A stretch of DNA of 64,000 nt, from positions 4,092,001-4,156,000 of the forward strand of contig NZ_QYUQ01000002.1 of assembly GCF_003590835.1 (NCBI RefSeq). Reading direction: 5' to 3'. This document shows, piece after piece, positions 39,955 through 47,874 of this stretch. The translations under genes and the position numbers were made by a program. Each line of letters begins with the position of its first letter. Position 1 is the first letter of the stretch. This stretch comes from Noviherbaspirillum sedimenti. GTDB taxonomy: Bacteria > Pseudomonadota > Gammaproteobacteria > Burkholderiales > Burkholderiaceae_D. Below the pieces are notes generated by a model. That model saw only the letters and a list, made by a program, of their open reading frames with translations. It did not search any database and was not told where the DNA came from.

Positions 39955-40287
39955 TCAGGCGGGACGCGGCCCGAACATGATGATGGTCATGCCGAGCAGG
40001 CAGACGCCGACGCCGATAATGTCAGTGACTGTGGGACGCACCGAATCGATCGCCCAAAGCCAGGCCAGTGCCACGCAGACATAAACGCCGCCATAAGCGG
40101 CATAGACACGCCCCGCCGCCTGCGGATGCAGCGTGAGTAGCCACGCAAATGCGCCGAGGCTGAACGCCGCCGGTACAAGCAGCCAGGCGCTGTGCCCCTG
40201 CTTGAGCCAAAGATACGGCAGATAGCAACCGAGGATTTCGGCGAGCGCCGTGACGGCGAACAGGGCAAAAGTTTTAAGAATTTCCAT
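39955..40287 (-). CDS. YnfA-family (UPF0060) small membrane protein
   Basis: A 110-aa protein with four membrane helices and typical YnfA motifs: [34 protein letters not shown] and [20 protein letters not shown] residues in the C-terminal half. Members resemble small multidrug exporters but transport is not proven. The ATG at 40287 begins the first helix; the longer frame upstream is not supported. Confidence 0.88.
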   Translation of the reverse strand: MEILKTFALFAVTALAEILGCYLPYLWLKQGHSAWLLVPAAFSLGAFAWLLTLHPQAAGRVYAAYGGVYVCVALAWLWAIDSVRPTVTDIIGVGVCLLGMTIIMFGPRPA

Positions 40288-40441
40288 CTGCTTGTTTTTA
40301 GTAGGGAAAAACGCCGCCGATTTGAAATTGCGACGAGGCTTGCGCAATCGCATCTCCTTGAACTCGCCCCTCCCGCGACTATCCAATGTCATTCAGGGCG
40401 AACCTGGTGTCTTTCCTCAACCTCGTGATTTTGAAAAAATT

Positions 40442-40639
40442 ATGAATACACCGATCCAGCGAAATGCGGCCGCCAGTGGCAGCCCCGAGATGAATCCCGG
40501 CGATGCCGCCCCTGCCGGCACGCCAGGTACGGGCGAAGACATTTGCCCCAAATGCAAGGGTACAGGCAAGATCGATGGTACGGACTGCCAGAATTGCGGC
40601 GGCACCGGACGCATCGTGGAAGGCATCGGCGGAGGCTGA
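40442..40639 (+). CDS. Small DnaJ-like zinc-finger protein
   Basis: A 65-aa protein. After a Pro/Ala/Gly-rich start it has CPKCKGTGKI and CQNCGGTGRI, two CxxCxGxG repeats as in the DnaJ cysteine-rich domain, enough to bind one zinc ion. No J domain is present. It may act as a stand-alone protein-binding zinc module; relatives are uncharacterised. Confidence 0.8.
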   Translation: MNTPIQRNAAASGSPEMNPGDAAPAGTPGTGEDICPKCKGTGKIDGTDCQNCGGTGRIVEGIGGG

Positions 40640-40664
40640 AGGCGGCATTGCATCGTAGTGCTCC

Positions 40665-41126
40665 TCACACCCATCGGCGAACTCGGGATGCATAGTCTGT
40701 GTATTCCGCGCCGAACTTCGTTGCCAGGATACGTTCCTCGGGGAGGATCTGGAAACGCGTCAGGTAGGCGATAAACACGGGAAGCAGCAAGAACGCCAGG
40801 GGATGCGCCAGGTACAGTGCGAAGCCCAGTAGCACAAACAGCATGCCCAGGTACATCGGGTTGCGGGTGTGGCGATAAATGCCGCTCTGCACGATCGACG
40901 ATGCGTTCGATGGTTTCAGCGGATTGACGGTGGTTTTTGCACGACGGAATGCCATGATGCCGAGCATATCGAGTATGGCCCCGAGCATAGCGACCCCCGC
41001 GCCCAGGGTGTCGCTATGTGGCCAGCTCCAGCGCCAGCCTGGCGCCAGTTGTGCAAGGGCGTACATCATCGCGGCACATGCCAGTGCAACGAGCGGCGGT
41101 GGGATTTTCAATTCAAGTGCGCGCAT
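40665..41126 (-). CDS. Isoprenylcysteine carboxyl methyltransferase (ICMT)-family membrane protein
   Basis: A 153-aa protein with about four membrane helices and the ICMT/PEMT-type C-terminal SAM-binding signature (SGIYRHTRNPMYLGMLF, then PEERILATKFGAEYTDYASRVRRW). Bacterial members methylate unknown, probably lipid or small, substrates. It lies next to the cassette-like region but has normal GC. Confidence 0.86.
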   Translation of the reverse strand: MRALELKIPPPLVALACAAMMYALAQLAPGWRWSWPHSDTLGAGVAMLGAILDMLGIMAFRRAKTTVNPLKPSNASSIVQSGIYRHTRNPMYLGMLFVLLGFALYLAHPLAFLLLPVFIAYLTRFQILPEERILATKFGAEYTDYASRVRRWV

Positions 41127-41169
41127 GCGAGCGTATGAGTATCGTATGGAAGGACGTTAGAAATTGCGC

Positions 41170-41781
41170 TCATGCGTACAGTTTAGAAACCAATGGTGAG
41201 GTGAGCCCAATAAACAGTATGACGTTTATCAGCACACTTCCCCAAAACGCTGAGCGAAACTCCGCCTTGATCGATTTGTGTCGAAGTAGTTGCTGAGCGA
41301 CGATAGCACCGGGCCATCCGCCAATGAGCCCGAGAAAGAGAAGAGTGCTTTCCGGAATTCGTCTTCGTCCTGCAACTGCAGCTGACTTGTCGATTGCATA
41401 GGCGATAAAACATGTAACGCTTATTGCCAAGTAAGCCGCCGCAGCCCAGCGAGGGACTCCCCAGGCAATCGCCGCAACTGTAAATACAATAAGAAATAGC
41501 GGAATGGAAAAATAGGTCGCAGTACCCCATTGCGCTGGAGATTTATCCCGATTGCGCTTTGCCGCGCGAGATGCCTGCAGAATCTGTACGCGCTTGGCAC
41601 GTTTCTTTCCCTCTGAATTCAACTCCACCTCGAATGATAGCGGCAAACCAATTTCAGGCCTGCGCGGCCGGCCATCAAAAGATTTGATATGGACAAAGAT
41701 TTCTTGGTCACCATGCCTCGGCTCGATAAAGCCAAAACCTCGCTCATCATTCCAGGATTTCAGATTGCCTTCGAAGCGCAT
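41170..41781 (-). CDS. Cold-shock domain / DUF1294 membrane protein
   Basis: A 203-aa fusion. Residues 1-70 form a cold-shock domain with NDERGFGFIEPRHGDQEIFVHIKSF, carrying the RNP-like aromatic motifs, and residues ~90-203 form a DUF1294 domain with four membrane segments (YAIDKSAAVAGRRRIPE, GGWPGAIVAQQLLRHKS). It may bind RNA at the membrane. GC is lower than in neighbours. It begins 25 nt after an attC-like site, so it may be a cassette gene. Confidence 0.86.
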   Translation of the reverse strand: MRFEGNLKSWNDERGFGFIEPRHGDQEIFVHIKSFDGRPRRPEIGLPLSFEVELNSEGKKRAKRVQILQASRAAKRNRDKSPAQWGTATYFSIPLFLIVFTVAAIAWGVPRWAAAAYLAISVTCFIAYAIDKSAAVAGRRRIPESTLLFLGLIGGWPGAIVAQQLLRHKSIKAEFRSAFWGSVLINVILFIGLTSPLVSKLYA

Positions 41782-41805
41782 ATATTCAATTCGATTTCAC
41801 GACTA

Positions 41806-41853
41806 GCTAACCCGCAGCCGAAACGGCTGTCGGGGTTGAGCATCACGTTGTAC
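41806..41853 (-). repeat. attC-like site B
   Basis: Read leftward it has an AAC followed by TGATGCTCAACCCCGACA, a GACAGCC/GGCTG hairpin, and ends in GGGTTAGC. The 5' part is homologous to site A (AACTCGTTGCTGAACCC) and both end in GTTAGC. GCTCAAC fits the RYYYAAC box. It lies between the hydrolase gene and the CSD-DUF1294 gene. Confidence 0.6.
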
Positions 41854-41863
41854 CAATTACTTT

Positions 41864-42736
41864 TCAGCGATTGGCACTGAAGAAATCAAGAATCCGTTTT
41901 GTTGAATCAACGGTCGCATCCTTGCTATAGCGGTATAGGTTTGTTTCACCCCAGCCGGTTGTGACGCTGTACATTCCAATGTCTTCTTGATCCCAGGCAT
42001 GATAAGTATTCTCGTAAAGATGCCACTCTACAGGCTTGCCCCCAGCTTTGATTTCTTGGAGCAGAGGTAAACAATCGGATGGCTTACCTTCCTTATCCTC
42101 CCCCGCCATTAGTACTAACAGAGGGCGGTCTATGTCCTTTTGCAGGGGGTAATAACGAGGACTGTTTGCATTGCGCTGTGACACACAAAATCCGTAATTT
42201 GAAACCACTGCTCGATAACGCAGTTTAGATCCAAGTGCTTCCGCAGACTGCGGGCTAGCTAATAGTGGCGCGACCCACCCTCCCCAAGAATAACCACTGA
42301 AATAAATCCGGGTCGAGTCTACAACCGGCAATTTGCTCAGATGGTCAAGCGCCCCGTATTCGTCCATGACTGTAGCCGTAGCGAGGATTTTTGACTGACT
42401 CCTGCAGTCGCTGATGTTACGGGGCCCGAAGCTATCCAATGCCAACACAACGTATCCAGCATCCAACAGTTCTTGCATTCTTTTTCGAATATGTGGTCTA
42501 GATACACCACCGCAAGTGTGTCCTAAAACAACCGCGGGAAAAGGTCCTTGTCCTTTCGGCTGAAAAACACCATTCGATATCGACGAGAATACGCCAAGCT
42601 CAGATACTTCAGCCTTGATGGATACGGGGCTTAAGCTTGCAGTCGTTTTCTGGATAAATTCCTTCATCTCTTGAGCTGCTACCGGCGCACAACCAAGACT
42701 TAATGCTGCGAGCAATGTCATGTACCATGATTTCAT
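41864..42736 (-). CDS. Exported dienelactone hydrolase-family protein
   Basis: A 290-aa alpha/beta hydrolase with a signal peptide (MTLLAALSLGCAPVAAQ). The nucleophile Ser is in YFSGYSWGGWV, the acid Asp in LMAGEDKEG, and the His in TYHAWDQE. GHTCGG near residue 75 should form the oxyanion hole. The substrate is unknown. GC is well below that of the housekeeping genes, and the gene is flanked by attC-like sites A and B, as in an integron cassette. Confidence 0.82.
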   Translation of the reverse strand: MKSWYMTLLAALSLGCAPVAAQEMKEFIQKTTASLSPVSIKAEVSELGVFSSISNGVFQPKGQGPFPAVVLGHTCGGVSRPHIRKRMQELLDAGYVVLALDSFGPRNISDCRSQSKILATATVMDEYGALDHLSKLPVVDSTRIYFSGYSWGGWVAPLLASPQSAEALGSKLRYRAVVSNYGFCVSQRNANSPRYYPLQKDIDRPLLVLMAGEDKEGKPSDCLPLLQEIKAGGKPVEWHLYENTYHAWDQEDIGMYSVTTGWGETNLYRYSKDATVDSTKRILDFFSANR

Positions 42737-42768
42737 TTCTGTCTCCCTCTTATTGAAGTACAACGCCA

Positions 42769-42843
42769 CGCTAACAGGCACACAACATGTGCCGCGAAGC
42801 GGCAGCTTGTTGTTGTGTGTCCGGGTTCAGCAACGAGTTAAAA
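42769..42843 (-). repeat. attC-like site A
   Basis: A 75-bp imperfect palindrome. Read leftward, TTTAACTCGTTGCTGAACCC opens it, ACACAACA pairs with TGTTGTGT, TGCCGC pairs with GCGGCA around a TTC loop, and it ends with GTTAGCG. The layout (R''-L''-hairpin-L'-R') and end boxes match integron attC sites. Confidence 0.68.
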
Positions 42844-42850
42844 AACATCA

Positions 42851-43123
42851 TCAGGCACCTTCCTTCAATAGTCGCTTGAAAACCTTGTAACTCACAACGC
42901 CAACAAGTGCAGCAACCGATCCGGCAAACAATTGTGCGACAGGCCACATCGATGCTCCACCACCACGATACGGAACGAAATACTCGTTATATAACAGCCA
43001 CCCTAGCAGCCCAACCCATGGGACAGCACCGGAGCAAACAAGCCCTATTCGCCCCCGCAATATTCCCGCACATGCGACACCAGCCATGGCGGAAAGGACA
43101 ATAAGGGCGAACCAAATTTCCAT
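42851..43123 (-). CDS. Small hypothetical membrane protein, cassette-type
   Basis: A 90-aa protein with three hydrophobic segments (residues ~3-24, 27-46, 60-84) and FVPYRGGGASMWPVAQLF between the second and third. I do not recognise a characterised family. It lies between attC-like sites C and A with almost no spacing, the hallmark of an integron gene cassette. Confidence 0.65.
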   Translation of the reverse strand: MEIWFALIVLSAMAGVACAGILRGRIGLVCSGAVPWVGLLGWLLYNEYFVPYRGGGASMWPVAQLFAGSVAALVGVVSYKVFKRLLKEGA

Positions 43124-43132
43124 TTTCGTGGT

Positions 43133-43195
43133 TTTTAACGTTTGGAGCTGATCGGCGACGCGCTTGCGCGGCGACCGTATCGAGCGACACGTTCT
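43133..43195 (-). repeat. attC-like site C (weak)
   Basis: Read leftward, GAACGTGTCGCTCGATACGG resembles the opening of site B (AACGTGATGCTCAACCCCG), an imperfect CGCGC/GCGCG hairpin lies in the middle, and AACGTTAAAA closes it. The ends are complementary (AACGT-GCT-GAT). It is weaker than A and B and overlaps a small ORF. Confidence 0.42.
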
Positions 43196-43236
43196 TCGGC
43201 GGGCAACAATTTTCTTCGCGTGCGGAGTCCGTACAT
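43135..43236 (-). CDS. Possible SOS-controlled 33-aa basic peptide
   Basis: An ATG at 43236 follows AAGGGGGGCG (43242-43251) at good spacing and opens a 33-codon frame (MYGLRTRRKLLPAEERVARY, then more Arg/Ser, ending SSKR). A near-perfect LexA box lies 54 nt upstream. No family is recognised. It overlaps the weak attC-like site C, so it could instead be non-coding. Confidence 0.35.
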   Translation of the reverse strand: MYGLRTRRKLLPAEERVARYGRRASASPISSKR

Positions 43237-43289
43237 CAAAACGCCCCCCTTTTAATTTTTGTTATCTACTGAATAGCAGAAATTTGGCA

Positions 43290-43305
43290 CTGTATAAATA
43301 TACAG
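43290..43305. promoter_or_regulatory. LexA-like box 1
   Basis: CTGTATAAATATACAG fits CTG-N10-CAG with an AT-rich palindromic centre, close to the best SOS boxes, and lies upstream of the 33-codon ORF. Confidence 0.7.
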
Positions 43306-43449
43306 TTCATGTGCTAGCACGCGCTGTATTTCCCGTCCGCAAGAACTTTAATTAGGTGGACGCCACTTTCCGTTTTTTCTGGCCGTCTGCCACCTAACCT
43401 GGCCGACCATTCCTCGGAAACGACCTGTCCACCTTCTTTTGACAATGGA

Positions 43450-43465
43450 CTGCGTAAAAACACAG
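43450..43465. promoter_or_regulatory. LexA-like box 2
   Basis: CTGCGTAAAAACACAG fits CTG-N10-CAG and is followed by TACTAATTAAAC, as in the third copy. It is 160 bp from box 1. Confidence 0.5.
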
Positions 43466-43601
43466 TACTAATTAAACAGAAAAAACTGACACCCATTACT
43501 TATTGTTGAGACTCGGCGTCCGCCTAATCTGGCCGCGCGCCACCTAATCCAGACGATCAAGTTTGCGGAAACGCTGTATTTAGCGGTGTTTCAACGATGA
43601 G

Positions 43602-43617
43602 CTGTATAAAAGCACAG
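43602..43617. promoter_or_regulatory. LexA-like box 3
   Basis: CTGTATAAAAGCACAG fits CTG-N10-CAG within a larger inverted repeat (GAGCTGT/ACAGCTC). It is 152 bp from box 2, in the same position of the tandem repeat. Confidence 0.55.
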
Positions 43618-43920
43618 CTCTAATTAAACGCGAAAAACGTCACGCCTCCAGAAAAAGCATCCCTGCCGACTGTCAAACCGCCCAAGCTGCTTACTCGCAT
43701 AAAAAATGTTGCATTATTGGAAAATACCATAAGTTGTGCCCCAAGGAAATCTAAGTTGATTAATGGCATAGCCTCTGCTAATCCTGAATCCCAAGCTGTC
43801 TATGCCGCCCTGGCAATGTTGTACACTCTTCTTTGCTAGCCAGAATGCCAATTGCCTGGCGGATATCATTTGTATGAAATATCTGCTAGGCTGAAAAACA
43901 ATTATTCAATGGAGATTGTC

Positions 43921-44628
43921 ATGTCCAAATCCACACCATCCGCCATTCCAGGCGTCAACATGATGACGGATACCCTGGATTTCTTTAAAAACATGTGGGA
44001 AAGTGCGCCGGGCATGAATTTGCCGGGTATGTCGCATATTCCGGGAATGGTGATGCCGACCCTGTCAGTCGATGAAATCGACAAGCAGATCAAGGATTTG
44101 AAGGCGGTCGAGTCCTGGTTGTCGCTGAACTTGAACATGCTGCACACGACCATCCAGGCGCTGGAGGTCCAGAAAGCGACGATTTCGACCCTGCAAACCA
44201 TGGGTGAATCTTTCACTGCCGCCATGCAGACGCCGTCCACGTCCGCCGCCGAGGAACAGCCTGCATTCGTGTCGCCGTTTACAGCATTCACAGCGTCGAC
44301 GGCTGCGGAAAAGTCTGCTGCCGCCGAGAAGCCGGTTGCCAGCGAAAAGCCGGCGGCTGCGGAAAAGTCCCCCGCCCAGCCCGCGCTCGATGCCACTGCC
44401 GCCATGGCGGATGCCATGCAACCGCTGGCCAATCCGGCGGCCTGGTGGGGCATGCTGCAGGATCAATTCAAGCAGGCAGTCGATACCGCTGCCGCCATGA
44501 CGCCGGATATGACGGCAGCCGGGGCGCCATCGGCCACGAAACCCGCCACGAAATCGAAAGCGGCCACGAAAGCGGCCACGGAAGCGGAAGCAGCGCCGCG
44601 CAAGCGCAAGTCGCCGTCCAAGGAATAA
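43921..44628 (+). CDS. phaM: PhaM-type polyhydroxyalkanoate granule regulatory protein
   Basis: A 235-aa protein with the conserved PhaM core (TLDFFKNMWESAPGM, then SVDEIDKQIKDLKAVESWL and LNMLHTTIQALEVQ), an Ala/Glu/Lys-rich linker, and a histone-like basic tail (KPATKSKAATKAATEAE, RKRKSPSKE). PhaM activates PHB synthase and ties granules to the nucleoid, by homology to Cupriavidus. The ATG at 43921 follows TGGAGA. The basic tail includes repeated KAATK units. Confidence 0.88.
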   Translation: MSKSTPSAIPGVNMMTDTLDFFKNMWESAPGMNLPGMSHIPGMVMPTLSVDEIDKQIKDLKAVESWLSLNLNMLHTTIQALEVQKATISTLQTMGESFTAAMQTPSTSAAEEQPAFVSPFTAFTASTAAEKSAAAEKPVASEKPAAAEKSPAQPALDATAAMADAMQPLANPAAWWGMLQDQFKQAVDTAAAMTPDMTAAGAPSATKPATKSKAATKAATEAEAAPRKRKSPSKE

Positions 44629-44651
44629 GTCCGAACGGGTCTTGTGGCCGG

Positions 44652-45902
44652 CTAGCTGAAGCGGCGGGCAGCGTCGAGCGCGAGCCCGGCGCCGATACTG
44701 CCGAACAGATCGCCTTCCACCCGTCGGGCTGTCGGCAACAGTTGCGCGATTTGCTGGCGCAGCAGCGGCACGCCGCTCGATCCGCCGGTGAAGAACACCG
44801 TATCGACCGTATCCCGGTTGACGCCGGCATCGGTCAATAAACCAAGTACGGCGCTTTCGACCTTGCCGACCAGCGGCGTGATCGCCTGGTCGAAGTGCGC
44901 GCGTTCCAGGATGACGTCGATCGGTTGGCGCAGGCGGTCAAGCCGCAGTTGCGCGCTGTCGGCGCCGGATAACGCGATCTTGCCCTGTTCGACCTGGTAT
45001 GCCAGCCAGTGGCCAGCCCTTTGCTCGATCAGGTCGAGCAGGCGGTCCAGCTTGTCGCGTTCCAGTGCGTCGCGGTAGATATCCCTGAGCTGGTTTTCCG
45101 CCTGGCGCGTGTAGGCCAGGTTGATGGTGTGCCAGGTCGCCAGGTTGAAGTAATAACTCGACGGCATGTCAGTGTTGTTCTTCAGGCGGCTGCCCAGGCC
45201 GAACAGCGGCATCACGCCCGACAGGCTCAGGTACTTGTCGAAATCGGTGCCGCCGATATGCACACCGGCATTGGCCAGCACGTCGTCGCGGCGGTCGATC
45301 CTGCCGGCGCGCTCGGGCGAGAGCCGCACCAGCGAAAAGTCGGAGGTGCCGCCGCCGATGTCGGCGATCAGCACCAGTTCTTCGCGGCTTAATGTCGATT
45401 CATAGTCGAAGGCGGCGGCGATCGGCTCGAACTGGAAGGCGATGTCCTTGAAGCCGGCGCCGCGCGCGATGTCTTCAAGCGTGCGCTCGGCCAGGCGGTC
45501 GGCGACAGGGTCCTCATCGACGAAGAATACCGGGCGGCCGAACACGGCCCGCTCGAAGTTGCGGCCGGCGGCCTGTTCGGCGCGCATTTTGAGCGTGCCG
45601 ATGAATTGCGACAGCAGGTCGCGGTAGCGCAGCGCGCGGCCCAGCACCTCGGTCTGGCCATCGATCAGGCTGGAGCCGAGCAGGCTTTTGAGAGACCGCA
45701 TCAGGCGACCTTCGCAGCCTTCCAGGTAGGTGGCCAGCGCCGCGCGGCCGAAATGGACGCTGTCTTCCTCGGCGTTGAAGAACACCGCCGAGGGCAGGGT
45801 GGCCTTGCCGTCTTCCAGGGGCAGCAATGCCGATTGCCCGGGGCGGCTCCAGCCGACGGTGGAGTTGGACGTGCCGAAGTCGACGCCGCATGCATCTGTC
45901 AT
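44652..45902 (-). CDS. yegD: Hsp70-family protein, YegD type
   Basis: A 416-aa actin-fold ATPase without the Hsp70 substrate-binding domain. The phosphate loops are GVDFGTSNSTVGW at the N-terminus and LIADIGGGTSDFSLVRL in the middle, and FFTGGSSGVPLLRQQI is the adenosine motif. YegD proteins are chaperone-like, with unproven role. It converges on phaM. The 400-bp gap upstream holds only the thiolase remnant. Confidence 0.9.
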   Translation of the reverse strand: MTDACGVDFGTSNSTVGWSRPGQSALLPLEDGKATLPSAVFFNAEEDSVHFGRAALATYLEGCEGRLMRSLKSLLGSSLIDGQTEVLGRALRYRDLLSQFIGTLKMRAEQAAGRNFERAVFGRPVFFVDEDPVADRLAERTLEDIARGAGFKDIAFQFEPIAAAFDYESTLSREELVLIADIGGGTSDFSLVRLSPERAGRIDRRDDVLANAGVHIGGTDFDKYLSLSGVMPLFGLGSRLKNNTDMPSSYYFNLATWHTINLAYTRQAENQLRDIYRDALERDKLDRLLDLIEQRAGHWLAYQVEQGKIALSGADSAQLRLDRLRQPIDVILERAHFDQAITPLVGKVESAVLGLLTDAGVNRDTVDTVFFTGGSSGVPLLRQQIAQLLPTARRVEGDLFGSIGAGLALDAARRFS

Positions 45903-46055
45903 GACGTTTTACTATCTTTGTGCAAAATTGAACGGGCCGCAATCATATTCCATTCTGGAATGCACGTCGTAAAAATTTTCCGCTTACTGCGTGCGTGCGC
46001 GTCAGAAGCCCTACTTTATTGGATAAAGTATATGCATTAATGATGAGGAGATTTC

Positions 46056-46250
46056 ATTGCAGCAGCAATCGTCGGCTGGGCGCACGCGTCCTTCGGTCGT
46101 TGGGATAATCTGGGACTGGAAGACCTGATTGCCGGCGTTACCCACCATGTACTCGTTCATGCCGGCATCGAGGCGCACCAGGTGGATGGCAACTGGCTGG
46201 ACAATCTCAATGGCGACTTTGTGCCTGTCTTCTTCACGACGCCAGTCTAG
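46056..46250 (+). pseudogene. N-terminal remnant of a thiolase-family gene
   Basis: Sixty-four codons from an ATT that follows GAGGAG by 5 nt read IAAAIVGWAHASFGRWDNLG, then LEDLIAGVTHHVLVHAGIEA and a VDGNWLDNLNGDFVPVFF segment before a stop. This matches the N-terminus of thiolase-fold acetyl-CoA acetyltransferases (VGxAHTPFG, ADAGI, LGNxNGGF). The remaining ~300 codons are absent. The start may be a mutated ATG. It is convergent with the end of the catabolic operon. Confidence 0.7.
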
Positions 46251-46304
46251 AGCCTCAATGTCAACTTGCCGAACTGTAGTTAGTCACGACAAATCATTGC
46301 CGGA

Positions 46305-47849
46305 TCAATAATTGCCTGCAATTGTCAGTGACAAATTGGTCTGTACACGACGCACAAGCCATGAACTGGGGCGGTAACGCGGATCGCCGGAGCCTTGCAA
46401 CATGTTGCGCAGGACCTCCAGCAGGTGCGCCGCACCAACTTTGTCGCCGAGCGTCAAGGGCCCATGCGGATAGCCCAGACCGAAGCGCACTGCCGAGTCG
46501 ATATCGCTGGTGCTGGCGATCTGCTGTTGGGCGATGTCGCACGCGGTGTTGACGATTGCGGCCACCATGCGTTGCGCAACGAAACCGCATGAATCCCGAA
46601 TCATGCTCACGGCAACGCCATCTGCGCCGAAGATTGCCCGGGCCGCCGCCAGCATTGCAATGTCGGTTGCCGGCGTACTCATCAGGGTACGGCGTGACGC
46701 CTTCTCCAGATCCATCAGGGTGTCGACTGCAACAACGCGTTTCGGATCGAGTCCCTGTTCGGCGGCCGTGCTGGATGCATCGCTGCCGAATGGTGTCACC
46801 AGAATCAGCGCATCCTTACTTGGCGACGCATCCGGCTGCGGTGTTACACCCAGGCGCTGCAGCAGCGTCTTGAGTGCCGCACTGCCTTGCGGATGGGCGG
46901 GGCTTACCCAGACTGGAATGGAAGGCATGCCTTCATTTGTCGAAGCCACCATCGGCAATTCAGGCTCCACTTTCTTGCCGTCGCGATAAAGGTAGAAACC
47001 CTCGCCGCTCTTACGGCCCAACAAGCCGCCGGCGAGACGCACGGCGGCGATCGGCGATGGCCGATAGCGCGCCTCTTCATAAAACTGGTGATAAATCGAC
47101 TCCATCACCGGCTGCGAGACGTCAAGGCCGGTCAGGTCCATGAGTTCGAAGGGCCCCATGCGAAACCCGGCCTGGTCCCGCATGATTGCGTCAATTTCCG
47201 CAAAAGTGGCCACGCCTTCCTGGGCAATCCGCAAGCCCTCGGTGTTCATGGCGCGTCCGGCGTGATTGACGATAAATCCAGGCATGTCACGCGCGCGGAC
47301 CGGCGTGTGACCCATTTTTCGTGTCAACGCCATCAAGGCGTCACCAGCAGCAGAATCGCTGCGCAAGCCGTCGATCACCTCAACCACCTTCATCAGTGGC
47401 ACCGGATTAAAGAAATGAAACCCAACGACGCGCTCCGGCTGAGCGCACGCGGCGGCGATCGCAGTAATCGACAGGGAAGAGGTATTCGACGCCAGGATGC
47501 AGTCCCCGGCAACGATCTTTTCCAGCTGCCCGAACAATGCCTGCTTGACGTCGAGCCGCTCAATAATCGCTTCAATGATCAATTCGCATCCGCGCAGATC
47601 CGCGAGATCATTGCATAGCTTCAGTCGGCCCAGCGCGACTTCGCTGGCCTTCGCATCCAGCTTCCCTTTTTCCACCAGCGTTGCCAGCGTTGTGCGAAGC
47701 GCGGCATCTGCCGCCGCCACCGCCTCGGCGTTATTGTCGTACAGGTATACAAAATGACCTGAAAGGATGGCAATCTGGGCGATGCCTCTGCCCATCGCGC
47801 CGCCGCCGACGATGCCGATGGATTGAATGTCCAAATAAGCGCTGCTCAA
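46305..47849 (-). CDS. 3-hydroxyacyl-CoA dehydrogenase (PaaH-type, two-domain)
   Basis: A 514-aa NAD-dependent dehydrogenase for 3-hydroxyacyl-CoA thioesters. The Rossmann motif IGIVGGGAMGRGIA is at residues ~10-23, NTSSLSITAIA and VGFHFFNPVPLMKVVEV hold the catalytic His, and a first HADH C-domain is followed by a second one (RFGLGYPHGPLTLGDKVG). This layout resembles PaaH. It is the last gene of the leftward operon, 25 nt after the oxidoreductase gene. Confidence 0.9.
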   Translation of the reverse strand: MSSAYLDIQSIGIVGGGAMGRGIAQIAILSGHFVYLYDNNAEAVAAADAALRTTLATLVEKGKLDAKASEVALGRLKLCNDLADLRGCELIIEAIIERLDVKQALFGQLEKIVAGDCILASNTSSLSITAIAAACAQPERVVGFHFFNPVPLMKVVEVIDGLRSDSAAGDALMALTRKMGHTPVRARDMPGFIVNHAGRAMNTEGLRIAQEGVATFAEIDAIMRDQAGFRMGPFELMDLTGLDVSQPVMESIYHQFYEEARYRPSPIAAVRLAGGLLGRKSGEGFYLYRDGKKVEPELPMVASTNEGMPSIPVWVSPAHPQGSAALKTLLQRLGVTPQPDASPSKDALILVTPFGSDASSTAAEQGLDPKRVVAVDTLMDLEKASRRTLMSTPATDIAMLAAARAIFGADGVAVSMIRDSCGFVAQRMVAAIVNTACDIAQQQIASTSDIDSAVRFGLGYPHGPLTLGDKVGAAHLLEVLRNMLQGSGDPRYRPSSWLVRRVQTNLSLTIAGNY

Positions 47850-47874
47850 GTTGTCTCCTTTGATCGTATTTTCA

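Larger units (their letters stand above)
43237..43850. other. AT-rich gap with degenerate tandem repeats
   Basis: There is no convincing gene in this 600-bp stretch. It holds two diverged ~152-bp repeats (about 43383-43494 and 43535-43647) that share CCACCTAA, CGGAAACG, a CTG-N10-CAG box and TAATTAAAC. ATTAGGTGGACGCC at 43351 and its near-inverse at 43514 also occur. The remainder, 43650-43850, is unstructured. It may be the end of an old mobile element or a multiplied operator. Confidence 0.6.

Noticed and set aside
41127..41169. A fourth attC site after the CSD-DUF1294 gene
   Set aside because: Only TTTCTAAC resembles an R'' box; there is no hairpin or closing GTTRRRY.
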